Notes under the pieces: generated by a model
Seen by the model: only the letters and a program-made list of their open reading frames with translations
The model's database searches: none
What the model was told of the DNA's origin: nothing
In this document: one piece after another, positions 15,201-30,200 of the stretch
Layout: every line of letters begins with the position of its first letter
Position numbering within the stretch: position 1 is the stretch's first letter
From: Rhabdornis inornatus
Taxonomy: Eukaryota; Chordata; Aves; Passeriformes; Rhabdornithidae
Direction: 5' to 3'
NCBI GenBank assembly: GCA_013397075.1
Contig: VWZS01010904.1
Location: 248,001 to 312,000 of the forward strand
DNA length: 64,000 bases
Made by a program: the position numbers and the translations under genes

Positions 15201-18200
15201 CTTGAACAGGAAAGCAGAAGTATACTATTTATTTATTAGCATGAAAAGGGGGTCTTTTACCCCATCAGTCAGGAAGTTTTTAGTAGATATCTGACCAATA
15301 AATATGTAAGCTTGGATTAAGGTTGCATTTTTTTAATGGAGGAAGAAATCTTACAAACTAATTAATTTCATGAATAATATAAAAATAAAGAAAATTTGCT
15401 TAATGTGAACTAAAAGACTGTTGAAGACTTTCAACAAAATTCAACTTAAAATTCAAATCAAAGAAAGGATGGCTAATAACCAAGATCAAAAGGACTAACA
15501 GCCTTTATTTTTTATTTAAAAGTCCTTCCATCAAATCAATATGAAAATGTTGATGAGTGGAAGTAGTTTGAAGGGTCTAAGCTCTTCCTTGATTTGGGTA
15601 CTTACATACATCCCATAGATGGTATTTTGGAGATCATAGTTCAAGCCAGCTAGTTCTGCTGCATATGCATACTCGTTGAGGGAGTCTTTGAGTAGTTCAA
15701 GGTACAAATAGGCCATGTTACAATGCAAGGGATCCACGTAAGCAAATGGGCTGGAAGAAAATGTTGAAAGTAAAATATGTAGTTTAAATTATTTCTCTGT
15801 TTCTTTTGGCCTTTTAAGCTTGATCTGAAGGAAACAGTATTTTCTGTGTTTTTATGCTCATGGATCCCATTCTGAAGGACTCCTATTTCGAAGCTAAATA
15901 TGAACACATATGAAAAGAGTTACTTAGCTTGCATATGGTTTGATGACTAAATATACTCAAGATCCCAGAGATATTCTATTTCTGATCATAAATCAAGGCA
16001 TGTTTTATTTACTTGGCTGCACAGTCAGAATTCACCAGGATTAAAAGAAACTAAATATACCAACATAATTTAACAGACCAAAATGAAAGTCATGTACTGA
16101 ACATTAAATTAATTAATACTCATGCACTATCAGTTCCTATTACAAAAATTAGGAGATCAACAATTTGTGGTATGACAATACACAGCACATGCCAAGGTCA
16201 GCTCAGAAGAGAAGTCTGGCATATCCATTTTCTTACTACTGGAATGTTTTGTGCTATTTTTTTAATGGCAACAACTCTCCAAAACCTGCTGTTGCATTAG
16301 GAGCACATGATCACACACAACACTGTTGCAAATTTCTCAAAAAGAGAAATGCAACTCAAAGACTCAAGTCTTGTTCAACCATGCTAATTGTTAAAAACCT
16401 GTCTGTGTTAAAGATTTGAGAAGACAAGCTATTTGTACTATCTGTATTGCTAAAATCTCTGAAGTGCATGTAAATTCATTATCAATTTCACAGAAATTAT
16501 CAACAGCAGCTGAAGCATTTGCTGTCAGGATATGGTTACAATTCAAACATTACTTTTTCCTGAAGCAGTCAGATATTCAGGCTATCACATATGTTTACAC
16601 CTATATAGCAGGGTATTTCACTGTGTATATCACGATTAATGCAGTACAACATCACCGTAACACACAAACTGATAACTAAAGACATTACAAAGATATTTTT
16701 AAGAAGGTCCCTGGTAGCTTTTAACTCCTCCTTCGAGATTAAGAGCAGGAAGCATGGGAAGATACTTTTAAAAACTAAATTAATTATTTCAAATATATAT
16801 ATATTTGAGAAGCAGAGCCTGCTATAGCCTGAAATCTTAGCCCCAGATTAAACAAACAGATCAGTAAAAAAGACAGAAGAGCTGGTATTTGCATTTCTCC
16901 CTACAATGGGAATTTCCCAAAACAGCAATTTCAATATGCCAAATGATATTAATCCAATTACTATTGAATTTTTAAATTTAGACCAAATTCAAAGCAAGAT
17001 GTAGGTCAATCCTATAAACCTTCCTTCAGACTCATTATATTCTTTCCCATTTTGATACCAGAATACAGAGTTAATCAGTTTGAGTGATTACTATGTCTGC
17101 ATCAGTTTTAAATTCTATATTCTCACTTAGCTGGCAAAGGCCATCTGGGAGTTTTGAAAGAAATCACAACTACCAAATCATTAATCCCCAAGTGAAAAAT
17201 AGAAAACAATTATTACAACACTGTTCTGGGAGTTGTTTCCTATTATTGACAGTTTTGTAAACAAATGCTTATTTCTAGTTTACTCTTTTTTTTAGCTAGA
17301 CTGAAATAAGTAGAATAGAACATCTCAATCACTAATGGTACATTTAAAAAAAAAAAGTTAAGTCTAGTCTTTTCCCCTTTCAAACAGTTGTAAGTGACAT
17401 AGCTGGAATCCACACTGAAGTGCTGAAATGCTAACTACCTTTAAAGAATTTTCAAAGCATCACCACATTACATGGTTGTTTCACTTCCTTTTAAAAAAGG
17501 ATAATTTATGAGTTCTTAAGTTGCAATTCATACAAATGCAAAAGCTTATCATCCTTTTTTAGGCTGGGCAAGTCAGATGTTTTTACTGTGATATTTCTTT
17601 AACACAAGGATGCCTGTAAGGATTTTCAGGTTTGGAACAAGGTGATTTCAAGAAGTTCATACACATACTGTTCCTGTGTGATTTGTATACTAAGGGAGAA
17701 ACCAACCTCATCAACTTCTTCTTAATTTATCTACACAGCAATTGCTGCTATAACATCTGGACCAGGATTCTTTCTATGCTTCATGTTGATCAGGGCTGCA
17801 GGCAGAAGAAATCCTCCTAGTTTTTCTATCATACTGAAGCAGTCTGGAGTGCGAACAAACTCTTGTAATCCACTACAAGGCAGCAGAGGCTTCATATTCT
17901 GATCTAGAACTGAGGCTTAGACTTTTTATGAACACCCCTGTCTCAAAGGTGGTTTATTCACCAGTTCACTTGGTCACATGAGATATGAGTGATTCCATCA
18001 AGTCTCATGAATAAACACTCTACATTTCACCACTTCCTTCAATGACCATCAGCATGACCAAATGGAGACAGATTCTCCAAGCACCTTTTTCAAGTATCAA
18101 AACCAGACAAACCTGCTTACAACATCTTTTAGACGTGATGCACCCAATATTGTCAAAATCTCCTTGCTCCTGCTCACATACAATTACCATCTCATTTTTA

Positions 18201-21200
18201 AGGGAAAAGAAGAACCCTTGCTCCCAACCCTAAAAAAAAAAGGCAGCTCTCACCTGGAACTGTTCCTAAGAGGAAAGAGGCAAATCACTCCATTACAATG
18301 GTCAGTAAAGCTCAAGTACTTCTGGCTTTTTATATGGGCTCACGAGATAAAAGCTCATATCTAACTGGGAAATATCATCTCCACAGGTCTAGGTAAGATA
18401 TCCCTGCTTGTTGCAGGAGGGCTGGACTTTAAAGGTCACTTCCAACACAAACGATTTTCTGATACTGTGTGTATTGCATACACATATCTTTGTGTGCTCT
18501 ACATACACCCAATTATTATCTTCTATTCATTCACAAACTGTTAGAGATTGAACCACTTATAGTTCACCTGAATTGATTTTAAAAACCACCACAACTGTAA
18601 ACTCAGTGTCCATCAGTAAAATCCTATTTTGGATTTTGGCCAAACACAGTAGAAGGGAAAGCCATCAAGAATGAAAAAGAAGGCAAAGCACTGTAATTGT
18701 TCTCTGAATAAGAGATGGGGAGTTCCCATTGATCTTCCATTTCCTGACACATCGAAGTTGAAACAGTTGTAACATCTGGCCTGTGGTTTCAAAAAGCAAA
18801 AAGAGAAAATGCCCAGGCAACCTATTTTCCCCAACTAGTATCAAAACTGGTACCAAGACATGACATACACTGAAAAAAACTCTGTATAATATCCTGTAAG
18901 AAAAATTTCAAGTGGTCTCTCAAAACAAGAATTCAATAGTTCATCTATGTGAGCCCCCACAGTGGCCCTTCCAGCAATAGCACCAAATACTTAATTAGGC
19001 AAAAGGAGAGTCTTTAAATTTTTTCTAGCTTTCAGTAGTTCAACACAGAAACAGCTGCACTTTAAAAACAGCAGTATTTTTGTAATTCGTAAGTTAGAAA
19101 TTTATTACTTGAAAGGAACATTAAGAAGGTCCATCACTGTCATGCTCACTCAAAAAAGAAAGATTATCTTCCTATGATGAAAGTCATGCAAGACCAGAAT
19201 AAACATGACATCATTTTATCATACATCTGAGGTCAGAATCAAACATTCACTGATAATATAGACAATGCTCTTCTGAAATAAAGTTCAATCAGTTACAGGT
19301 GTCAGTTAAGTAAAACCCTAAAATTTTAAGCACTTTTAAAATTGAATTTGCATTATGCAAATGGAAACAGAATTTGACCTGAAAACTATTATCAGAATAG
19401 CATTTCATAAAGAAAACACATCTTAAAATAGATGTGACTTAGTAACTAATTTAAAAATACACAATTATTCCTAAAGAGGGATGTTGCAATATGTAAAGGG
19501 TTCTATTGACAGATATATTTCAGGTATAACAAACAAAATATAAAAGAAAATTTGGTTTAAAAATATTTTTAGGTAAACTTTTCCTTTTAATATAGAAGGA
19601 GCACATCAAATTTCTTGCTACTCAATTACTGCATATTTTAGATGTGCCTTACTGCATCTAAGCCTTATTACGTATCCAAAGTAAGGACAAAGATTCTAAA
19701 GTGTCAATACGTGCAAGAAAGTGTTTACCACACAAATGCAGATTCCCAATAAACAAGAAACTTTCAGAGACGACTTTATGTAATATACTTAACATTGCAT
19801 ACCTGAAAAATTCAAAGTTGAGACAAGCTTTTGGCAAAAAAAATTTGTCATCTTGCTTGAACCATAGTTTGCTCATAGCAGTGTCCTGTGTCAAGAAAAG
19901 ATATTTTGTTAAGTCATCTGAATTTTAACTGCAATATATGCCACTAGTTTAATAAATGTCTCTTCACCACATCAAATTGCTGCTTAGAATTATCCCCTTA
20001 AATTCATATTGCTTGAACTGGTATATTCAATATATATAGTGAATACAGATATATTTACTATATTGAATATATACTCACTATATTTTGAGATCACTAAGTG
20101 ACACTTCTCTCACTTTTTCCATGCAATCACAGGAATTTTCTATACACAGTTACAAAACAATAGCCTTGCCTACACCCTCGACTTACTCAACAATGGTAAA
20201 AAAAATGTAAGAGTGGCAGTCACCTTTCTGCTGAATAAACAGTTCTATTGCTATTTTTATCAGTTGTTGACACACTTTCAAAAGGGCAGAGAGAGTTCAA
20301 GCTGTATCTAGATTCATTTTCCTAGGAACACAAATTGCCATAACCCAAAGTTCAGCAAGAATGAACTTTCTACTGTCTTGGTAGCAAAATATTCAAGTTT
20401 TGTACTTTTTTGTTTACTACACTTTGGAATATGAGATGATCTGTATTTTAAAAAACAGAAGAATTAAATTCTAACTTCCCAGAAGGTTAGGCAGCAAACA
20501 GGACAAATACAGACAGTTTACCTTGACAAGGGCAGGGTACTGTGTTGCATCCTTTTCCAATGGCAAAATCTCAAAGTTTGTCGGAATAAACTCATTCTTC
20601 ATTGGAAGCTTGAATTTCCCATTCAGGTCAGCATTTTGCCATTTCTAGATCAATAGAAGAAACAATGAAGCTATGCCAATTTCTGCTTAATTAAAGCATA
20701 TATGGGCTTATTTATTTTACACTGAAACAAAAGATTTAAAAATGCATTCCACTACCTTATGTGCAAATATTATTAAGGTAACAGGGGAAGAGAGAAATAG
20801 CTGGGAAAACAAGCTGGAGTAGGCTATCAGCAGGATGAATTGCTCTTAGAAGGAAGATGACAGATAAACAATTTTGAAAAATTTACAGTAGAGAGGAGGG
20901 TGGGTTCATTCCTTATATTTTCTGCTACTATGAACTGTAAACTAAGATATTAAACTAAACACTTAACCAAGAATTCTAGTCAAGAACATAGGTGTGGTCA
21001 AGCTAAAGGAAGTGTTCCTGTGCTATGTCAGTTCAGAGCACACTCAGAAGGTCCAATTCAGCCCTAAGGTAAATCTTACAGCCATCTCTTCTTAGATTAG
21101 AACAATAGCAAGTTTCAACAAGGATTTGCCCACCTCCTTTCTTTGAGTTTTGATTTTTACAATCTCATTTAACTGGCAAAACATACTTGCTTTCTTTGTT

Positions 21201-24200
21201 GCAAAAATCAACTTCAGGAACAGTTACATATAATAGTTTTTAAAAATTCCTTTTCTAAGTACTGATCAGTTCATTAGCATATAATAGAGCAGCCACTGCA
21301 TATTAGGGATCTTCTACAGAAAAAAACAGTCTAACATTCCCTGTACTTAACATGGTTTATAACCATTAAAATATATCCATCCTATGTAATAAATATTTGA
21401 TATCTAAAGATTAATACAACATCCTGACTTCCTTTAAAATTAAACAAACTTATTGTATGATTTTCATGCTATGAAGAGCAGCAGATTTAAGTTCCCTCTT
21501 CAACTACATGGAAAATTAGACAAAGAATTTACCACCGACTTCCATTTGCAGATATTACAATGTTACAATTTTTAACATGCCTTAATAACTTCATCAGAAA
21601 TTGCTTCTTGCTTGTACTGTGTTCCATACCACTCTTCTGTTCGATCAGTTTTTCCTTCAAAAGATTTGGAAACTATTGCAACTCTGAAAACAGACAGACA
21701 AAGCACTTTGGCGTGAATGCGTCTGAGAAAAGACTGAGATGTTATTTCAAGCACTGTTTCTGCTCTATCACCAGAATATCTTTATTTCTGCAAACAGTCC
21801 ATAGACAATTACAGGGTACAAGAGCATGTATAAGAATACTGAACTACATGCTAAGGTTAACCATGAAATCAGGTTACCAGAGCCATTTAATGTCACTGTT
21901 TTTCTAAAGTGTTACAACCTGGGGTTACACACCAGTAGCGCTGCATGCAATTTCTACTTTTAAGACTCTCGTTGTTCCAGAAAACAGAAAGCACTTCTTG
22001 CAGTCTTCTAGAAAATTGATGAAGCAATTACATTTTATATACCACTTATATAAACACCCAAATATGTGAAAATACTGATTATAGAAATTTTATTCCAGCC
22101 CTAGTGTCATAGAATTGTAGATAACCTCAAGTTGAAAGGGACTCATAAGGATCATTTCACGTTCAACTCCCTGCTTCTTGTAGGACTACCTAAAACTAAT
22201 CCATGTGACTAAGAGCATCATCCAGGTGCTGCCTGAACTAAAGAACACACCAAAAAAGAGGAAATCCAGAATAAAGAAAATTACAAACTTATCAGTATTT
22301 TCTTAGTAGCCTAAATGATAGGTATCAAGAAAATTCCTTTAATTCTATTGAACAATGTACAACACAAAAGACTATTCAATGGAAGTGGCTAGCTACAAGA
22401 GTAAATAGATACTTCTGTAAGAAATTTGAAATGGTCAAAAAAGGTAGCACAATTACCTGCTCTCCTGAAAATGGCTGAACACCTGCCTGCCCTTGGGAAG
22501 CAGCAAATTGATTCCTTGCTTTGCTCTTTTTTTTTCCTTTTGCTTTCCCTATTGAACTGTCTGTGTCTCAACCCATGAGTTCCAGCTTTTACCCTTGTGA
22601 TTCTCTCCCTGATCCCAGTGGTAGGTGAGTGAGCCAGTGGCTGCATGGGGCTTGGCTGCTGGCTGGGGTTAAACCACAACATAGGTACAAAGTTGCTAAG
22701 AGACTACAAAATCCATAAAGTCACTTAGATTTTCAGAGCAACCTACCAGGTCTTTTTGTGCAGTAAATAAATAAGAAGAAAAAAAAGAAGAGTCTTAAGT
22801 GAAAAAAATTATCCTGATGAAATTCCAATAATCATATGGTTAAAGCAGCAAGACAAAGATGTTTTATGCTAGAATATACTGTTAGAATATGTCTGTTTAT
22901 TCAACATTTCCTCCTCCTACCCTTTTCCAACATACTGATGTTCAAGCAGTAGTGACAATCCAAGCACTCAAACATTTCCTGCAGGAACATACTAAAATTC
23001 TAGAGCTAAAAATAATTGTCTACTCACTATATAGAAAACAAAACTGTGGAAATCAGCATAGTAATTCTTCAAGCAGTTCTGCTTGAAGAGATCCTCCTGC
23101 CTTCCCTTTAACCCAAATCACTACTGGAATGATTACTGACATTTTGAGCTGTCAGAAACATACCCACAACAATAGAAACAAATCAAAACCTATTTTGTCT
23201 GCCCAAGAATTACAACTTAAGACAAGACCAACAGGAATGAAGACCCGAACACAAGAAGAGGGGAGGAGAAGCACAGCAGGTAGAAATACTATGCCATGCA
23301 GGTATTTCAATATAAAGTCACCAACTATGTAATATTACTTTTGCTTTTCATTTCTCTACTGTGCTGTACCGCACTATCAACACCCATATGTTTTAAGACT
23401 GTGTGGAAATGCACTGGGAAAGCAAGACAGGCCATCAGATAATCTTCAACAGGACCTGCTTAAAGTATATTTAGACTTGAGCCATTCATGGATATGGAAC
23501 ACAACAAACTATAAATGCTATTTACATGCAAACTTCTGTGGTCCCCACTCTCAGAAACAACCACAGTTTCTATAATGTGATACCTATTTACTAAATACTA
23601 TCTTGTTTTTCACTCTCCTGAAATGTAAATTGAAGCTACAAGTGAGAAATCCACAGGACAGTGTTACTTGGGAAGAGAATGTATGCTTTAAAATGAATGT
23701 ACTTCCACAAAAGATTATCAACTATTATACTCCATATTTACATAACAAAACTCAAGGTGGAAAACTAACAGACTTAGAAAACTTAGTATCTGTGACATTA
23801 GTAACAAATCTGTCAAAGCCAATTTATTCTTATAAAGGATTGATTTTTTTGGACCTAATTTAAACTTTGTCTTCCAAATTATAGTATTGTCAAACAATGG
23901 AAGAAATTACTTTTATCTCATTCAAATGCATAACACAACGTGACTGAGACAAAAATAACTTTTGAACATTTGTTCAAAAGTTCCCTCACAGCCATCAGTA
24001 GAATTGATGTGAAGCAACACATGCAACTCAAAGCCCCTCACATATAAATCCCCTCAGAAACCAGAGTAAGGGGAAACTAAACACAGGGATGCTGCTGGGG
24101 TGCAGCTCTCTGACCACTGCAGAAGCACAACTTATTTCTTAGCATTCAGTAAAACTAAGTCACTACGAAAGATTTGTGGGGGAAATAAGTGAACAAATTG

Positions 24201-27200
24201 TGATTTTCAAAATTGTTGCTCAGATCCAATGCAATTAAAAACAAACACATATATTTCTAGCATGTTTACCTTCAGGGTGAGCATCACCAACTGCACTGAG
24301 ATAACTCTGCTGAGAGTCTGTGAAATTCCAGTAGTTAGAAATTTCTCTATCAACATTTTTGGCATTCATTTTATTTTTCTTCCCTCTAGGACAGTACTAG
24401 TGCTGCACTTCTGTTATCAGCAGAGGAAAAAAGCCCATTTACTATCCAGGGGAAAATGTTCTTTAGCTGCTTAATCTGGTGAGTCAATATCTTCTTAAAT
24501 TTTAATAAGAGCACTTATTCTGCAGATGTTGAAGGGAAAAAATGCCTTGGAAATGATAGGAAAATTACATTTTTCAGCTAAGATTGCAGCACATGCAAAG
24601 TCTATTCCCTCATCTTCACAGATAGCTGGTAAAATCCAATATACTTTGACCAAGTAAAAATGATAGTTACATTTTAAAAAGTTTCTCTCTTAGGGAAATT
24701 AAGGCACTAAATGCAACAAGTTGTGTGTGTGGGTGGGAGGAGAAACTTAATACTTTAATAAACTTAAAAGTATAAAAAAAGTCATAGTCACAGATGGCAG
24801 TAAGTATGCATGTGCTTCCATTTGACTGGCCCATAACACTTTCTGTTATTAAGAAAATAATAGTTGAAAAACTATACTTTTGAGAAAGACACTGAATGCT
24901 GTTACTACAATATAGCTAGGACAAGAGGTCCTTTGTATAGGTGAATGAAAAAGAAGTCATAAATAAAACCACAATACAAAGAAAAAATTCTAATCAATGC
25001 CAACTAAACCACCTCAAGACAGAATGTATGCAAGACATAAAAAGAAAAAAAAAATCAGTAAAAACAGGAAAACAATGCCAAACAGCAGGCAAAGTTAGGA
25101 TGTGGCACATAATAATTCCTCCATAAAAAGGGAGAACAGAAAGGTAAACATGAGCATATATATCAGTAAATGGTGGATAACCAGACAACACAGATATTTA
25201 AAGCAGATGTGCAGTTTTTTTATTAGCATATAAAATTGCTCAAGGAAAGACAAAAGAAGGGAGCAGGCTACTGAATTGGTAATTCATTAAATCCATGTAG
25301 ATATAGATGCAATCTTAAAAGAAGTGTAACACAAAAGCTTTTATTAACATATGTAATCTCAACTCTTTCTTTCAAGAGAGCTCACTAAAAATAAAATCCA
25401 CAGTGGCTTTCTTGAATCTTTGCAATGTACCATGAAATCACTTTTAGTGATACTTAAGTAAGTTTTTCTTTCCCAAGATAATGTATCCTGCCAGCAATTT
25501 AAAATAAAAGATACTATAAAATTATATTCCCTATTATACTATACTTTGAAGGGTCTTAGTCAAAGATTTTTTAAATTGCAGTTCATTTCATTCTACTTCT
25601 AATTTCACAGGATAAGTGCTTAAAATATATCTAAAAGGAATATAGTACTACATACGAGTTAGTATTTTCTTTCAGTCAAATGAAAGTAGAAAAGTCTGAT
25701 TAGCTCAGATCTTTAAACATCTGATGCCTCAAATAAAAAAAAAAATTAACTCCCACTGAAATTGACTTTTAAATCCCAGAAAAATCAGCTTACAGTATTA
25801 TTACAGAAGCTATACAGAAGCATAACCATAACTTTTTAGTCTACACTGAAAAAAATCTATTATCTAAGGCAGCAGGAAAAAGCAACATGATACTTGAGAA
25901 TTCTAAATTTGGGTTGATGTTTTGCATTTCTTTTTGTAAGCTATACTTCTTGAGAATACAAACAGTCTGAACATGGAGAGAACTAAGATGTCAATGTACA
26001 ATTGTTGTGGCAAATACAAACACCAACACAGTCTTAATCCACACATAATAAGCAACAGAATTACCATTATTCTGACCATATACCATTCAAACTCAAAGCA
26101 TGCCTGCAGCTACAACATTACAGACCTCCTGCAAGCCTTATTTCCTCCATATTAGAATAGCACTGCTTTGCTGAATTTGGCTGCTAGAACTGCATTTAAT
26201 CAGTCTCTGGACAGTCTCTACTTTGTATGTATTTATATTTAAGCCTTAGTGAGACAGCTGTCAGCATAGCTGTGGGCACTTAAATTTTTTTATCTTTAAG
26301 CCCAAGTAAAATCCCTGCAACAAGACAATACATAATTTCTTTAACAGTTAACTTTAGAGGGCATAAAAACAGGTTTATTCCAGTTCTGAAAGTCCTTTTT
26401 TTCTGCTACTATTTAGCACCTTTTTTTGACAAAATTTTAACATTACACACTTCTTCATCTATTAAATGACATCTATTTCTTAAGTCAGGTAAAGAAAAGA
26501 GACAACATAACTAGTCCTGAAGGAAGATTAAACATAACATACAGCATCCAAAAAGCACCAGCTGGAAGAAAGCAAGGTGAGACACATGACATTTAAAGCC
26601 CACAATTACAGAGACCCATAGAAGTCACTAATGACCAATTCTGAAACACCTATCTCCATTATCTGAAGGATCAAACTATTATTAGTTACTTAATATACTA
26701 AAGTCCATATTCAGTTCATATTGGTTCTAGATATGTTCCATCTTGAAAAAAATCTAGTTTTTATATAAAATTAATCCACAATTACCAGGTATGGAGAAAA
26801 CGTCCAGTTACCAGAAGTCACTTTGTCAAATGGGAGAAGACTGGTGTAACCCTACAAAACTACTACAGGAAGATACATACCATAGTAAACTATTATCTTC
26901 TTTGGTTACTAATGTTTCAAGCATGCTACACCCAAATTCTGTATCTTTTTAGAATTACTTTTCCCTCTCTAATTAGATTCTTCCTCATCTTACCCTTTTC
27001 TTGTCCGACCTCCCTTTATTTCAGCAATGGACAGAGAGGAATGCAGAATTACATAGAGCAGATATGGGCCTACATTACCTAAGCAAAAGAACATTGTGAA
27101 ACAGATGTTTGCTGTGTAACTGAAAAAAAACCACACCGTATTCTTCTAAAAACCACCGCCACTACTCTTACGCTTCTGGCAACATTCTGCAGACTTGAAT

Positions 27201-30200
27201 TTTCTCCCTCTACCAGTATTCTTCTACACTTTCCCTTCTCACATTAATAACTCTTGAACTAGGTTCATTATGGCTGTCTTATGCTGAAGTCCTGACAGCT
27301 GGACACAATGTCCGGCTGGCACAGCCAGCAACAGGAGTAACACAGGAAAGTGGTGAGTGCTATGTAGCACCCAACAAGCTAAAGAATCTACGAATGTATT
27401 TACCCGTACTAATTTCCTCCAGCAATTTTTCAATGTTTAAGAAGATGCTTTGGGAGTTCTCTGGGTAGCAACAAAGACCCAATTTACATTATGAATCAAT
27501 TAATGTTGACTGTTTTCTTGCAATGCTAAGAGCTGCGCTTCAAAGCTATGTGAAGCTATACTAAACACCAAATCTCATTAACACCTGCAGCTTCTTTACT
27601 AAATCATCAGCATCAGCTCAGGTTTGCCTACTGCTTGTAAGCAATTCTAAAACCAGTTAAAAGTTCCTATTCATGTGGAATTTGGTTAAGCTTTCTACAG
27701 AGAACACGTAATTACACATTGTCTATGTGTACATGGAGAATTCTCTATGTTACATTACTAAAAATAGAGCTTATATGTTAGAGGTATTAAATTTTCAAGG
27801 ACTTGGGTGGTAGAGTAACATGAAAATACATTCAAAATACGGAAGTAAAGAGAACTGGAGATTTTCATTAAAGTATTGTTTGTTCAAAATATGATCTCTT
27901 GACATAGCCAAGCTTCAGTTGAAGTAACCCACACACATTACACACAGATGCACACCCACACACAAAGATACAGGCCCTTCTTCAAAGGGCATTAATTACT
28001 ATGGCAACTACTGTTGCTGATGTAGGCAACTGCATTTATTCTATCATTACTTGCCTATCCCTAGAAATACCAGAACCCCATGACATTTGCAAACACAGTT
28101 CATAATTCAAGTTTATCTGACTTTATCCAATAATTAATTTAAATACATCAACCTTTGAAAATAAATTAACATATATCTAAGACCTTCTCATACAAAGAAA
28201 CATAGTGAAGATTTTTCAATCACATTTACTTTGGAGCTGCAAGAGATAGTTAAAATTTTGTGTTTCCATTAGTTCATCTGCTTTCTTATAAGGTTTGTGT
28301 CAAAATACAGTTTCACTTACCGAACATTTTCTGGTCTCAATTTATCCAGTACCATCTCAATCAAATCAGGCCTGAATTCTTCAAGCAAATATTCAGCAGC
28401 CAATACTTCTTCTATAGGATAATACTAAAAAACAAGGAATATGTAGATGAATTAAACAAAACTAAGCATGAAAAAGCACCTGTTCAGTAGAGGAAACAAA
28501 AGCAAACACTTCTGGTTACTAAATCTGTATAACCTTGGTACTTTCAAATTAGGAGCATGTAGGATGTTTTATAATCTCCCTCAAAATGAAACAGAGGGAG
28601 TAGCATTCTAACTATGCAACCATATTTCTCAAGTATTAGGCAATTTTACATACTGTATATTTACCATTCTTCTCTCTTAGAAAATTTTATGTCTCAATAT
28701 AAAAGTCACCTACCTTTAAATGGTGTTTTGATTAAAGTAAAAATAACATGGTAAATGCTGACCCCTGCAGGATATTTCTGAAGATAAAAGAACACCAAGT
28801 ACTCTACTAGAGTGCATTTGGGGAAAACAAAATATAAATAAGCAAAATAAAACAAAGAAACAAAAAAACCTAGGTTTTTTTTAGGACTCTCTATTAATTC
28901 AATTCTCATTTACAATAATCTAAAGAAAATTTTATTTCAATATCTAAAAGCAAAATAAAGTCTAAACACTTTTAATGCTAATGTTTTTTATTTAGGGTCA
29001 AACTGAAAATCTCTTAAGGTACATGACAACTTAAAAAAAGAAAAGCTAAACTCATCTGAAAATTATTAATGTGGTTGACAGGAAAGCTGTCTTGATAAAC
29101 AACTGTTTACCAAGGGAAAACTACCAGGTGACATAAGCACCAAGCACTTGAACTTCGCCATACAAGTGTACTTTTTTCAACCAGAACTATTCTAAAATGG
29201 CTTTCTGAATTATATGCATTATACAAAAAATTACACTGGAATGACTTCCAGAACAGAGAGTAAGTCACAAAAGGATTCTGGAAAAGAGAAAGGGCAGTGG
29301 GGGTGGAGATCAAGGACAATGAACCAAACCTGTGTTATTAAAAATTGAAATGTGAATGCTAAAAATCCAGAATATGATGTTAATTTAACTACTGAAGCAG
29401 AACAAAAACTACAATTCATACAGCAAAGCAAAGCAAAAGAAAGACAGTAAAAAACAAAAAACAAAAAATAGTCCACAATCAATACCCTGCTCTTTAGAAC
29501 ACTGCCAGCAACTTTCTGGCCTGATTTTTGGAGACAGCAATTGCAATAAGAAATGATCCAACAAACAGAAGCCACTGAAAGACTGTTTCAAAGTCAGAAG
29601 TCCATTTGTTAGAGATTTTAGGCATTTGACAGAACAAAAGCAAGACACAGCCTGCCAAGCAGGAGCTCTTTAAATATCCATTTATGTGTTTGCAGCCAAG
29701 TCTAATGCTTTTTAGCAAACAAAAAGAAAATTTGAAAATTAATCATCATTATTTTAAAGATTGAAGGTTAAAGGTCTACAACTAATAACAGTAATTCCTG
29801 CAAAGAAACCAAAAATTTCTCAGAATAGATGCAGATATTAGCTATGCAATGAAGAATGGCTGCAATGTATAAAAGTTGCGTAATTTCACTAGACAAAAAA
29901 AACTCAAACCCCCCCAAATATTCCATAAGCACAAAATGAGGGAATTTTGCAAGCAGTATTAAAGACCAAGTAAAAGCTACATGATGATTATTTCAGTACC
30001 AGTATGCAATCACATCAGTAAAGTCAAGCAAACTGTAATTTGCAATCTTAATACAAACATTTCTGCTCACTGCAGTATTTCAACACTCTGAACTAAAGAA
30101 CACAGCGTTTATGATAAAATATTTTTTGTCTTAATATTTCCCTAGAGAACACTTAGCTACCAGGCAAATGCAATGGCAAGGTACATATGTCATAAGAAAC

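Larger units (their letters stand above)
19886..21580 (-). other. IDE: IDE introns 13 (19886-20521) and 12 (20645-21580)
   Basis: Intron 13 includes an AT-rich inverted repeat (20022-20071). Intron 12 is the GC-AG intron and has no recognised element. Confidence 0.7.
21684..28320 (-). other. IDE: IDE intron 11 (6.6 kb)
   Basis: The second largest IDE intron here. It holds an antisense CR1 fragment (22105-22240) and the 3' part of an ERV LTR (22495-22681). The rest is AT-rich with short CA-rich patches (around 27928-27965) and no recognisable gene. Confidence 0.7.

Noticed and set aside
29231..29718. Overlapping Cys/Phe/Leu-rich open frames on the minus strand in IDE intron 10
   Set aside because: They arise from A-rich runs on the plus strand; there is no domain, splice support or homology.
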